A DNA stretch of 64,000 bases from Desmodesmus armatus (taxonomy: Eukaryota > Chlorophyta > Chlorophyceae > Sphaeropleales > Scenedesmaceae): positions 124,001 through 188,000 of the forward strand of contig VIIQ02000632.1 in NCBI GenBank assembly GCA_007449985.2, written 5' to 3'. A model generated the notes under the pieces. The model had not been told where the DNA came from. It made no database searches and saw only the letters and a program-made list of their open reading frames with translations. A program made the position numbers and the translations under genes. Numbering within the stretch: the first letter of the stretch is position 1; each line of letters begins with the position of its first letter. Positions 48,083 to 59,904 of this stretch are shown piece after piece.

Positions 48083-51000
48083 ATGGAGTTCAGGGCATTC
48101 TGCATCAATGTGGGTGGCAGGGCGGATGAGCGCATCCCCTTCACCCTGGATCAGCACCGTGACAACCCGTATGATATGTATTGCTTTCTAGAAACTATGT
48201 GGGAGGCGGGGGGATGGGGCAATGTGTGTTTTCATGGGTACCAAGCGCACCATTGCACCAGGCCTGCCCCGGTTGTAAGGACTGCAGGTAGGCCTAGTGG
48301 AGGCATCACGGTGTTGTTAAGGGAAGATTCCCCGATCCTTGGCGCCTCGACTCCTGTTCGGGTGCGCATGGATGCCTCCACAGGTATCGTGGGCATCACT
48401 TCCGATCTGCATGCTATCACCATTGCCGTGTGCTACTTCAGTCCCCCAAACTCAAATGTTTATGAGTCTGGGCTTGTGGATGCACAGTACTTGCAGGCCT
48501 TGTATGACTGCATGCACGAGGCAATTGACGCCGGGCGGCATGTTTTGTGCATGGGAGACCTGAACGTTCGGGTCGGGGAACTCACTGACGATGTACAAGG
48601 GGTCCCCATGGATGCCGGGCCAGTTGCTGGTCTAGCTGGGCCAGTCACCAGCACTGTGCCTGCAGCCCGGCAGTCTCAGGACAGAAAGGTTGACAATCAT
48701 GCCGAGGGCCTCATGCTCGGTCTTAATACCTGTGGGTGTGTCTTGCTGAATGGCCGGGCACCAGGGGATGAGATGGGACGCAGTACTTGTTTTGTGAACA
48801 ATGGTAGTAGTGTTGTGGACTATGGCATTGTCTCGTCTGGGTTGTATGATTCAGTGCGGTCCTTCCAGGTCTTGGACAGGCCCGGGGAGTTGGCTTCAAA
48901 GGATCATGCTGCATTGTCAGTATGCATCAATATGCAGCAGGCCTTGCAAGCAGCTGCCCCTACTGGGGCCCGCTGCCCAAGAACACTACGGCCTAGGGGA
49001 CAACAGCGTCGGGAATATATAGAAGCCCTGCACAGCCGAGAGGCTGACTTGGCAAGCTTGCGAGCAGCAGTAGATGCTGGCACAACCTCGTGGGGGGATG
49101 CTGTGACATGGCTGGTGGCAATCACTCGGGCTGCAGCCACGGAGACCCTTCAATCACATGGACGCTCGCCAGCTCCTGGCTCGCACGCGCCTTGGTTCAC
49201 ACGGGATTGTGCACAAGCACGCGACAACTTCCGTGCAGCATGGCAGGCCTGGTGGCGTGCATCCCAGCAGCAGTTGGATCCTTTGGTTGTGGCGGGGCTG
49301 CACACCACCATGATTGCATGCCGGCGCACATACAAGCAGGTCAATAGGCATGCCAAACGCACGTATGAGCACAAGTATCTGCAGGATCTGATAGAGACAT
49401 ATTTCAGTGACCACCAGAGGGATTTCTGGAAAGTCCTGAAGGGGGGCCGGGGGGGGACTTGTCCTGTTACAGACGTGCATGAATGGACTGGCCACTTTGA
49501 TAGCATCATGGGAGCGCAGCCTGTGGAACAGCAGCTCACCGCCGAGGAGCTGGACACACGGGCTACTTTGTATGATGCATGTAGGCGGGATGCCGCCTTG
49601 TTTGAGGATTTGAATCACCCCGTTACTGTGAGTGAGGTTGGACAAATCTTGGGCACCCTGCCTACCGGCAAGGCACCTGACTTGCAAGGCCTTACTTGCG
49701 AACTGCTAAAAGCACCTGCCGCAGACAGCGGGGCAGCAGACACGGCTGCAGTAGAGGGTGGTGAGTTGTCCTATGGGTGCCCCCCTTTTGTGGAGTGTGT
49801 GACAAGTGTCATGCACAAGGCATTAACCTCAGCTAGTGGCGGCGGCTGTGACGAACTGATGTGCAGCAAGGTCACCCCTGTCCCTAAGCCGCAAGCGTCA
49901 CAAGCGCCATCTGACAAAGACTGCTACCGCCCCATCGGGGTTGGCAGTGTGTTTGGGCGTGTGCTGGATAGGATACTGCATCGGCGCTTTGACCGCATTG
50001 TTGAACGAGAGGGTATTCGTGCTCCGACACAGTGTGGGTTCAGGGGCAAATATGGGTGCTTGGATGCATTGTTCACAATGCAACACCTGATATCACAGGT
50101 GCAATGGACAGGCCAGGGGTCTTCCCCCCAGCGTTCCCGTCTTTGGGCTGTATTTGTTGACTTTAGGAAGGCTTTTGACCTCGTTAGACGTGATCTGTTG
50201 ATAGCGCGCTGCAGGGAGCTGGGGGTGCATGGACCATTCTTAGAGGCCGTCACTGCATTGTATGACAGGGTGTTGGTGCGTGTGTGTGTGAATGGCCGCC
50301 TGGGCCCGGCGTTCCAGACGCACCGTGGCACCCGGCAGGGCAGTGAGCTGTCTCCACTTTTGTTTGGACTGTTTATGGATTTATTGCATGAGTTGATCCT
50401 GCGACGAGTGCCTGGCGCCGGGCCCGTCATCGGCAACCTTCGCGTCCCAGACGTGATGTACGCCGATGACGTCAACCTGTTGGCTTGGGCCTGCCACCAC
50501 ATCCAGCAGCTGTTGGACTGCTTGTCCCTTTTCTGCCGGTTGTTTGACATGGAAGTCAACCTGGCTAAAACACATGTTGTCGTGTTTCGGCGGCCGGGTG
50601 CTACTTGCCCTACGGATGTCTTGACCTACAGGGGGCAAGCATTGAGATACGAGGATAGTTGCACCTACCTGGGGTTGCAGCTACATGCGACGAAGGGGTT
50701 CGATACAGCCAGCGGTCAGCTTGCGTCGAAAGGCCGCAAGGCATTGTTCGGTTTGCTGCATCTGTTGCGGCTTCACCACATTTCACAGGGAGATCTCCGC
50801 ATGCGAATGTTTGACATCCTGGTGGACCCGGTCCTTTCATATGGGGCACATATCTGGGGGCCTTCCATGTGCCACAAATGGTTGACTGACGCTTACGCAG
50901 GCCGCGCTTGCGAAGCAGACGACGTGCACTTCTTGTTTTTGCGAACTGTATGGGGCACATCGCACCGCCAGTCGCGACGTTCTGTTGAGGGACACCCACC

Positions 51001-52046
51001 GAGCCTCCCTACCGTGTCGGTGGCTGTCCCTGGCAGCTAGTTGGTGGGCCAAGCTGGCAGCCATGGAGCCCGACCGGCTGGCCCACCAGGTGTGGTTAGC
51101 GGACATAGACATGATGTTGAAAGGGTGCGTCAACTGTTGGACTTTCTGTTTGTTGGAAGGACTGGAAGATATTGGCTTTGTGGAGGGGGACCTGTGGCGC
51201 TCAGGCACACCGGGGGTGACTGTTGATTCCATCAAAGCCATCAACATCACCAAGGAAGCGGTGATGCAGGCTGCCTTGCGATATCAGGCGGCCCACTGGC
51301 AGGCTGTCGTTCTTGCTAGCGCTGACCCTAGGGCAGGTGTGTCACTCAGCACCCATCTTAGGACGCATGCCGCATGGGTGCATGCCCTTGAGGCCAATGT
51401 AGTACATGGGAGGGACAATGCCCCGAGCTTCCATCAGCTATGCTTGCCTAGGGGGATCTTGCGGTGTTTGGGACGGTACCGGCTTGGCGGACACCACTTG
51501 AGTGGACGCCTGCATGGTGGGGGACAACAGCATGGGCGAACCTGCCCCCTCTGCTCTGGTAGGGGGTTGCGTGCTGAGTGGCATGACACACTTGTAGCCA
51601 GGTGTGGGGGGGACAGGCCTGAGGACTTGCTGCATTTTGTCTTAGAGTGCCCCGCATATGATCATATCAGGGACAAGTATGCTTCAGTATTTGCCTATGG
51701 TGGTGGGGACTCAGTGCAGCGGTGCATGCAGCTAGTGTTCGGCACCACCCACCAAACTCAGCTGGCCCGTTGCATTGCAGCTATGGACGTGTATAGAAGG
51801 CACCTGCTGGGTAAGGGCAATCTGTTTGGGGTGCGCCCTATTCAGCAACCGGACGGCTATGTGGCTGTTATGCCCTACCCAGCCTGCTTGCACCGTGCGA
51901 CAAGCTCACCCCTGTCTACGCAGTTGCTCAGGCTCGGGGTACGGCACTCTGACACCTTAGCATTGGCAGCAGGAGCACTGGTAGTAGCTGTGTTGTGGGT
52001 CCTGCTCTGCCTGCTAGCACAGCAAATGATTGGCTTGATGTGTTGA
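48083..52046 (+). pseudogene. LINE ORF: endonuclease (EEP) + reverse transcriptase, frameshifted
   Basis: The N-terminal exonuclease-endonuclease-phosphatase domain has FLETMW, SGGITVLLRE, MGDLNVRVGEL and SKDHAALSV. A linker follows (YLQDLIETYFSDHQRDFWKV). The RT has GKAPDLQGLTCELLK, FRGKYGCLDALFTMQHLISQ, AVFVDFRKAFDLVRRDLL, GTRQGSELSPLLFGLFMDLL and the catalytic VMYADDVNLLAW. The C-terminal region has a Cys-His knuckle (CPLCSGRGLRAEW...HFVLECPAYDHIRD) and a hydrophobic end. Near 50945 the frame is lost: compared with copy 2, two bases are missing after FLFLR, so the ORF ends early at 51040 and resumes in another frame to 52046. Apart from this single lesion the copy looks intact. Confidence 0.88.
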
Positions 52047-52329
52047 CTTCTGCCTATGTTGAGACTTGTCTGAAAGACTGACCCATGTGTGTGCGTGCAC
52101 GGTGTGTGGAGACTACCAGCTTGCAGCTGAGTCATGAATGCATGATCCTATACCTGGTGTGTGTGGCAGTTGCCCTTGGTGGTGTGTGTTTTTTTTGGGG
52201 GCTGGTCTTGTTTGCCGGTCTTGCTGCATGTTTTTCTTGCAGGTGTGTCTTCCCAGTTCATCCCGTGTGGAGAGTACCGCTCAGCGGTGAAAGTATCCAC
52301 TTGTAACAACCTCCCCCCCAAAAAAAAAT

Positions 52330-52630
52330 ATTCTGACGGATCTGGAACAGCATAGCACATGCACTGTTAAACCCCTAGCTGGGTTATGTGTGATGGTTCC
52401 CCTATCAATCGTGGCAGGTCAATTGAGGCCCATCATTGGGCGTGGTGACACAGATCGATTGTTTGTTGCTCAGGCACCAGCTTGAACCTGCCGTGTTCTC
52501 AGCAGGTTTGAAATCGTTGTTCAAGATCAAGTGCTGACCATGAAAAAGACATGCAAGACATGCAGAACTTTGGATTGCTTGTGCAGAACAAGCGGTCTGT
52601 GACGTGCGCGTGCATTGACACCCAGCTCAC
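52330..52630. other. Host intron sequence between LINE copy 1 and the Hint exon
   Basis: About 300 bases of intron of the Hint gene, unique sequence with nothing recognised apart from the donor at 52629-52630 (minus). Confidence 0.5.
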
Positions 52631-55550
52631 CTGAATGTTTGGAGGAAGCCCAGCCAAGGAAGCTTCTAGGTCCACCTCAATGAATTGGGCGGTGCTGGTA
52701 ACGTCTTGGTGGCCGAAGGCATATACCTCCTCATACCCCACACTGCCATCAGCAAGACGCACAGCAACCTGCACAAGAGACCAGCACACCAAACACAAGA
52801 CCAGTAAATAGAAGTTGGGTGCGTTGAGGGCAAGTAAACATGATGTGATGACTGAAATGGGTGTGCGGCCACGCCTGTGCTGGCAGGTTTAGTTCCATGT
52901 GTGTGCTCGATGCCAAGATGTCTAGGTAGGCCATGCTTGCTGGCAGACCATCCCTGCTACACTTTGGACCAGCCAGCCATATGGATGGTGAGGTGAAAGG
53001 GAGCTCAATGTGAGGAGGATGTTGACTCAGAACAGGCCTCACCTGCTGCCCAAGGCGCAACTCTGACACAGGCTTGACCTCTCCACCGTGCAGCAGAACA
53101 GTTGCATCAGCTGGGAAGCATCCACATGCTTTGACAAAGAAATCGCTTTTAGGGACAGACTCAACGAATACTGTGTCAATGAGGCCATTGTAAGTGCAGT
53201 CTGCTGTGGGGAAGCCACCTGCACGGGTGGACCTTGGCAGCCAACCAACGATGCCCTGGTAATGGATTTGGATCCAGCAGGTGCTGTTGTCCTCCGGGCC
53301 ATAACCATACTGACTGCATGCTGAGACTTGCTTGCTATTGAGGTCAGAGAAAGTAAAGTTTGTGGTAGAGTCAAAGACAAGGTCTCTTCCATTCTGCTGT
53401 AATGCCGGGGCTGTGGGACACGGGGCAGTCCTGACTGTAAGGTTAAAGCTTGCTTGCACAAAGCAGGACGTCGTTGAAGGAGCTGCAGGCACAAACACAG
53501 GCACAAGTACATCAAACAGCAGTGAGAAGGCAAGCGAGGGGGCGTCACGGACTCAGAGTCACAATGAAATTGCATCCTGGCTCAACATACTTGAAGCAGC
53601 CAGCCAAAAGTGGGGTTTAAGCACAAGCACAAACACTGCATACAAACATACTCAGGTGAGACAGCCTCAGGCTGAGGGGCTAGAGCCCAGCCCCTGGAGA
53701 AGCGTTCATCTGAAACCGGTACACCCTGTTTCTTTGAGGGGGGTTGGGCAAGGAGCGGAATGCAGTGCAATGCTCGGCTAGTTAGGAGATGCAACTGCAA
53801 GTCCAGATAGACGGGCAGTGCAATATATGCGTCACTTTCATGGTTTACATTGCATGCCCCATATCACATGAAGACCAGGACGTTCAGCAACTCACGTCTG
53901 GGGCAAGAAGGTGACGGACAGGGTCCCAAGTATTCGTCGGAACGGCCAGCAGAGCAGGAGGGGCCGGTTTTGAACCACCCAGTGAGTACAGGGTCGTTGG
54001 ATTCTGCATAGAGAGCATACGTCCAGCAGCCTCCTGAGGGGTCCTCACAGGTGCCATTGCTGCCGCACATGCTGGGCATCGGCGAGGCCCCCTCCACAGT
54101 CCATACCTGTCTGCACCCGTCAAAATTCCAAAATAGCTGAGGAGACGAGGGGCAAGGGTTGGGTCGGAATGCTGACACACCATCATTGGGAGGCGGGAAG
54201 AGGTCTGCACCTGGCGTGTTGGCAAGGACTACTCGGCACACGGACGGCCCGGTCCTGAACTGGTCAACAGCACTTGCCAGAGGTTCTGCAGGGAGGGGTT
54301 CGCAAAAGCGGCAGGCAGCAGGCACAACAGTATGTCTTCAGGCATCATGAGGCAACGACAGTGCCACACTACTGTCGGAGGCTCACCATGGCTGCAGTGC
54401 AGGCGGTGATATATGTACATCGATGTCAGGAAAACACCAACTGCCAGCCCAGTGATTGCAGCCACACGCCATGGCTGCTATGCATCTGATGCTGCACAAG
54501 ACTGTCATCAACCAAATCATTTAGTCATCAATGTTACCGCAACATGTGGCTATAGAGCTTGAGAGCATATGCCACCAAATCACTGATATCATGGAATCGG
54601 GAGAGCAAAGCAGACAGAAATAAGGATCAAACAAAGAGTCACAGAGAGTTGCTGACAACCTGATGCAGTCACAATCTGCTTACCATATTGGCATCCATAG
54701 TCATCACTCCACACAGCCTTGTAGTCAGGCCGGCCTGGCTGTTGACATGTGCAGATGCGGCCTGAGGTGCTGTCGTCGTTGCCTGGTAGGTCCTCGCAGA
54801 ACGCTTGGATGGTCAGATCAGGAGTTGGATCTCTGGCCTTGCAAGGGCTGGTGACGCAGGCGTCCACCTCTCCTGGGGCTCCAACTGCAAGTGCACGCAG
54901 CAACAGCACACACCATATCAGCAACTTGGTCTTTCATTGTTGTGCGGTAGTTGCAACTCCTCACGTTGAAGCTGACAGACGTGCCATGCGATAAATCAAA
55001 CGACACTGGCCACTCAAGCCTGCTGGACAGTCGCTAGCAGTATCTGCCACAGCTGGCAGCAACACATGGAAACTAGTACTGCTCTCGTGCTTCCTAATGC
55101 GGTGCGGTAGATGTTACCTGGCTGGCGAGGTGTCCTTGCAGGCCTCCGGGAAGCACTTGGCACACATGACTAGGATCCTTGCACAGGGGTCATGCCTTCA
55201 CCGCAAGCATCACAGGCACTGGCAAGCCCGCCCTTGGACACAGAGCCTTCAGCACAGGGTGTGCAGGTCTTCTTGTCTGCTGACAAAGTGTGACCAGCCA
55301 TACAGAAGATGCATGTATTGCCATGCTCAGGCACACAGGCAGCACAGCCAGAAATCGCCTTGCAAGGCACTTTGCAAGCATCTCCGTGAGTCTGCATGCA
55401 GCTGCGGTATGTTTCCTTAGCTGTGTCTCCATGTAACTGCAGCAGCAGCTGGAGGCCAGGTATGTCCTCTGGGTCGATATGAGGGGCAGCTGACTGTACT
55501 GGTGCACTGCAGCCCAGCAGCACCAGCACCAAGCACACGAGAAACCTCAT
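52631..55550 (-). pseudogene. Hint (hedgehog-type) secreted multidomain protein gene, 5' part
   Basis: N-terminal part of the gene that ends at 36183. Exons on minus: 55550 to about 55180 (signal peptide RFLVCLVLVLLGCSAPVQSA, then Cys-rich CKAISGCAACVPEHGNTC); 54884-54684 (EGF-like Cys spacing, CVTSPC...FCEDLPG...ICTC...DDYGC); 54285-53896 (Cys-rich, unknown); 53482-53043 (SH3b-like: LTVRTAPCP, STCWIQIHYQGIVGWLPRS; then the Hint start ACGCFPADATVLLHGGEVKP); 52768-52631 (VAVRLADGSVGYEEVYAFGH). Introns 2-4 are phase 1. The Cys of CFPADATV is the expected nucleophile of Hint self-splicing chemistry, and T-P-D-H-L follows in the next exon (47813). Such proteins are secreted and cut themselves, releasing the N-terminal part. 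The exon 1/2 join is unsettled: a Cys-rich piece at 55120-55165 (MCAKCFPEACKDTSPA) may belong, but in a shifted frame. Confidence 0.78.
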
Positions 55551-56261
55551 CTGCAAAAGCGATGCATAGGAAGTGCTGCTCAGTGAGATAGAGCGGCGAT
55601 CAGGTCAGTTGCATTCAACGAGAAAAAACCGTTGAATCCGATATACGCCATCAATGCCAGAGAGGAGCACACTTGGCATTGAAAGGCGTATGAACGTCAA
55701 TATGCAGGTGAATGACGCACCGTGTGCCTTGGTCTGCCGCTGGTTGCCCAACGATGAGGGCTCTGTGTGTCTCCTGGCCAGAAACGAACGGTCTTACAGC
55801 GTGACCTGCAGGAACTGCCTGACGCCTATCCGTGGGTGACTGACAGCGCTGCAGACTGTCCACTATAAGTACACCAGGCGCAAAGGGTTCAATTCAGATG
55901 TCACGACAAAGCAGTGTCCCTCAGAAGCATGACTGATACGACTGAATCAGTCGTGTTTCATTCATTCATGAATGGCACTGAAGCTGGTGCCTTACGGCTT
56001 GAGGAGGTCAAATTACTGAGTATTGGCCACTCTGAGGCCTGAAGCAAGCGCACACATGCAAAGCTCTGCAGGTGGACCTAGGCCTGGTGACTTCACCTGA
56101 CGGGGTTGCAACAGGTGATCACCTGGGCCCCCCAAAACACTTGTCCTGGCGATGATGCATTGTGCTCGGTGCTGTTTGAACTTCGTCAAAAAGTGAATTC
56201 ACATGGCTGACCGTGGACATGGAACAATGGGTGACAGTCAAACAGTTCTGCAGCCAAAAAA
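55551..56261. other. Intergenic region upstream of the Hint gene
   Basis: Should hold the Hint promoter. An acceptor-like tttgcag directly before the ATG suggests a 5' UTR intron. No coding exon was recognised; the short ORF at 55654-55839 has no family signal. Confidence 0.4.
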
Positions 56262-59227
56262 GTTTGAGCACAGACACCTGCAGGGGTTGATTGATACGTA
56301 TTTTAGTGATCATCAGCGGGACTTTTGGAAAGTCCTCAAGGGGAACAAGGGTAGCACTTGTCCGATTCCTGATGTGCATGCATGGACTGCACACTTCACT
56401 GGCATCATGGGGACACAACCTGAGGAGCAACGGCTGACTGAGGATGAGTTGGGCATACGTCAAGCGCTGTATGACGCATGTAGGCGGGACGGGGCATTGT
56501 TTGAGGAACTCAACAGACCCATTGAGGCTGCAGAGGTGGGGCAGGTGATGGCCACCCTACCCACCGGTAAGGCCCCAGATCTGCAAGGGCTCACATGTGA
56601 GCTGTTAAAGGCGCCCGCTGCTGCCGCTGGGGAGGCTGAGGAGGCCCCTACAGAGGGCAGCGAGCAATCCTTTGCATGTACTCCCTACGTTGAGTGCGTC
56701 ACAAGTGTGCTGCATCAGGCGCTGGTGTCTGGGGGAGGTGGTGGTTGTGACGTATTGGAATGCAGCAAGGCCGGGCCGGTTCCTAAGCCGCTTGCGTCGC
56801 GCACACCCACAGATTTGAATAACTACCGTCCTGTGGGGGTAGGGAGTGTGTTTGGGAAAGTCCAGGATAGACTTCTATTACGGCGGTTTGATGGCATTGT
56901 GGAGCGTGAAGGGGTGAGGGCCCCCACACAGTGTGGGTTCCGAGGCAAGCATGGGTGTTTGGATGCACTGTTTACCATGCAGCACTTGATATCTAAAGTC
57001 CACTGGGCTGGCCCTGGGTCCTCTCGGCGCCACTCCAAACTTTGGGTTGTGTTTGTGGACTTCAAGAAGGCGTTCGACCTTGTCAGGCGTGATCTCCTGA
57101 TTGCTAGGTGTAGGGAGTTGGGGGTACACGGGCCTTTTCTGGAAGCCATTACGTCGTTGTACGATCGAGTGCTGGTCCGTGTGTGTGTGAACGGGCGACT
57201 TGGTCCAGCGTTCGCCACGCATCGTGGTACGCGGCAGGGCAGCGAGCTGTCCCCGCTATTGTTCGGACTCTTTATGGATCTTTTGCATGAGTTGATTCAA
57301 CAGCGGGTGCCTGGCGCTGGACCCATCATTGGCAACCTCAGCGTGCCGGATGTCATGTACGCAGATGACGTTAATTTGCTGGCGTGGGCCGCCCACCACA
57401 GCCAGCAGTTGCTCGACTGCCTGTCTCTGTTTTGTACGTTATTCGATATGGAGGTCAACATTGATAAAACACATGTTATGGTGTTCCGCCGGCCGCGTGT
57501 TCCGTGCCCTACGGACGTGTTGATGTACAGGGGACAGCCGTTACGGTACGTGGAGACATGTACGTATCTGGGAGTGCAGCTTCACGCGACACAAGGCTTC
57601 AACACTGCCAGCCACGAGCTGGCAGTGAAGGGGCGCAAGGCCATGCTGGGGCTGCTGCACTTGCTCAGACTGCATCACATCTCCCAGGGCGACATGCGTC
57701 TAAGGATGTTCGACATCTTAGTTGAACCAGTGTTGTCCTATGGGGCACATATTTGGGGGCCTCTGATGTGCCCTAAGTGGCTGACTGACAGCTACAGTGG
57801 TCGCATGTGCAAGGCTGACGATGTTCATTTCCTCTTTTTGCGGGAGCTTTATGGAGCACACCCCAAGACTAGCCGTGATGTATTGCTTCGTGAAACCCAC
57901 CGGGCCTCTCTACCATGTCGGTGGCTATCTCTGGCAGCCAGTTGGTGGGCCAAGCTGGCCGCTATGGAGTCAGCACGGTTGGCTCACCAGGTTTGGCTAG
58001 CCGACATAGGCCTCATGTTGCATGGGTGCACAACTTGTTGGACTTACCACTTGTTGCAGGGGTTGGAAGAGATAGGGTTTGTATCAGGGGACCAATGGCG
58101 CTCAGGGGTACCAGGAGTCACTGTCGACTCTGTCAAGAGCATCACTATCACCAAAGAGGGAGTGATGCAAGCCGCCATGCGGTATCAGGCGGCTCATTGG
58201 CATGCGGTCATTGCCGCTAGCAACGACCCTAGAGAAGGTGTATCAGATGGCACCCATGTTAGGACGCATGCTGCTTGGGTGCATGAGTTGGATGCAGATA
58301 CAGTCCACAGTAGGGACAATGCTCCCAAGTTTCTGCACTTGTGTTTGCCTAGGGGGGTCCTTCGATGCTTAGGGCGGTACCGGCTTGGTGGGCACCACCT
58401 ATATGGGCGCTTGCACGGGCCAGGTGCCGAGGAACGCGGGCGCTCATGCCCACTGTGCAGTGGCAGGGGGTTGCGGCCCGAGTGGCCTGCCACTATGCTG
58501 ACTAGGTGCGGGGGTGATAGGCCAGAAGACTTGCAGCACTTTATTTGGGAATGCCCAGCGTATGACCACATCCGGGACAAATATGCCTCGTTGTTTGCAT
58601 TCAGTGTGACCAACTCCGCTCAGCAGTGCATGCAGAGTGTATTTGGTGCTCCTCAGCAGCGTCAGCTGGCCCACTGTGTCGCGGCCATGGACGTATACAG
58701 GCGCTACCTGTTGGGGAAAGGTAACCTGTTTGGAGTCCGCCCTGCGCTGCAGCCCTTGGGTTATGTGGCCGCCATGCCATACCCAGCTTGCTTGCGGCGC
58801 AGGGTCAGCCCATCAACAATGGGCTCAGTAGATGTGTTGGGAGTCGCGGTAGGGGCACTTGTAGTTGCCACCCTGTGGGTACTGCTTTGCGTGTTAGCTC
58901 AGAAGGTGTTGTGCTGGCTTTGATGTGTTAGTTGTACAACAGTGTTTCTGATATGCTTGAAGGACTGACCCATGTGTGTGCGTGCACGGTATGTGTAGAC
59001 TGCAGATTTTCAACTGAGTCTTGACAGCACGATACTATACTCGGTGTGTGTGGCAGTTGCCATGTCTGTGTGTGTTTTTTTTGGGGGCTGGTCTTGTCTG
59101 ACGTGTCTTTGCAGGTTCCCTCGGTTCAGGTGTGCGTCTTTGGCTTACCCAGTCGATCAAGTGTAGAGAGTACCGCTTTGCGGTGAAAGTATCTACTTGT
59201 AACTACCTCCCCCCCCAAAAAAAAACC
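56262..59227 (+). mobile_element. LINE copy 2, 5'-truncated
   Basis: Same family as copy 1 (roughly 75-80% protein identity by impression). Homology begins inside the linker (FEHRHLQGLIDTYFSDHQRD), so the endonuclease is missing, as expected from incomplete target-primed reverse transcription. The 3' UTR keeps cgtgcacggtatgtg, ttttttttgggggctgg and the stem-loop accgc-ttt-gcggt (59172-59184), ending in a C-run and A9. Confidence 0.85.
56263..58923 (+). pseudogene. LINE copy 2 reverse transcriptase, N-terminally truncated
   Basis: Open without interruption to the TGA at 58923. RT blocks: GKAPDLQGLTCELLK, FRGKHGCLDALFTMQHLISK, VVFVDFKKAFDLVRRDLL, GTRQGSELSPLLFGLFMDLL, VMYADDVNLLAW. The C-terminal knuckle is CPLCSGRGLRPEW...HFIWECPAYDHIRD. 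The last 25 residues are hydrophobic (VAVGALVVATLWVLLCVLAQ), as in copy 1, which is odd for a LINE C-terminus. The apparent upstream start at 56203 is host flank. This copy shows where the two-base loss in copy 1 lies. Confidence 0.88.
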
Positions 59228-59904
59228 ACTTCTGGCCATGTTGAGGCACAAACTTGCTGGCAGCAGATGGCCAATTCATGGGTGCATGGTGGCAGCTACA
59301 CCACACATGGCGTTAAAGTCAACGCTGCTGGTTGGGTAATCTTTTAAGTTGTGCAGCAAGTGCAGCAGATGCACCCCCTGCTGGTCTTGTGCAGTTGTCC
59401 TGGCCACGGGCTGTCCGAATGGAGATAGCAAGCTCACAGCACTACATTTGGCGTTTCCCTTTTTGATAATAGGTTGAAACCAGCTGGAGCGCGGATCACG
59501 TAGATGACTGCTAATGACTTGTCCTAGGACCAGGCCTGGATGCTACAGCCAGGTGGAAAGCAGATGCAGCGCACCCCTAGCAGTGACAGAGTACCTGAAA
59601 TAACTCAAAGTGCTGGAAACCTTTGGTTGTATCGGCGTCCAGTCACCACGCACGCCTGTGAAAGTGCCAGCACTACAACTTGCCGGAAAGCCTTCGTTCA
59701 CCAACATGCGCAATTCACAGCCACCTGGCGACTTACATGTACGAACAAAGCCACCTCAGCAGATCGTGTCGCCGCCAGAGCTCTTGGGAGGTACAGCTGT
59801 CCTGTGTAACAGCAGTGCCAAACATGCATATCCAACAGAGCTCTAGAGTGAGCAGCTTCATGCGTTCATGCTGTACAGGTAGCCCCAGGAAGACTCCAAA
59901 GCAC
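59228..59904. other. Intergenic region upstream of GH5 gene 2
   Basis: No coding exon recognised. A ctgtacag acceptor-like site at about 59871-59878 parallels the one before GH5 gene 1, hinting at a shared 5' non-coding or short first exon. Confidence 0.4.

Larger units (their letters stand above)
47943..52329 (+). mobile_element. Non-LTR retrotransposon (LINE) copy 1, near full length
   Basis: Plus-strand LINE inside an intron of the minus-strand Hint gene. 5' tandem array, one long ORF with endonuclease and RT, a roughly 280-base 3' UTR, the stem-loop accgc-tca-gcggt at 52276-52288, then a C-run and a short A tail (52320-52328). Clear target duplications were not found by eye. Confidence 0.82.

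Noticed and set aside
50900..51060. Programmed frameshift in LINE copy 1
   Set aside because: The closely related copy 2 is open through the same site with two more bases, so a deletion is the simpler explanation.
55120..55170. Extra Hint-gene exon piece MCAKCFPEACKDTSPA
   Set aside because: Cys spacing fits the preceding exon, but frame and phase do not connect to exon 1 or exon 2; mentioned only as a possibility.
55654..55839. 61-aa plus-strand ORF
   Set aside because: Single short frame without motif, upstream of a gene on the other strand; likely chance.
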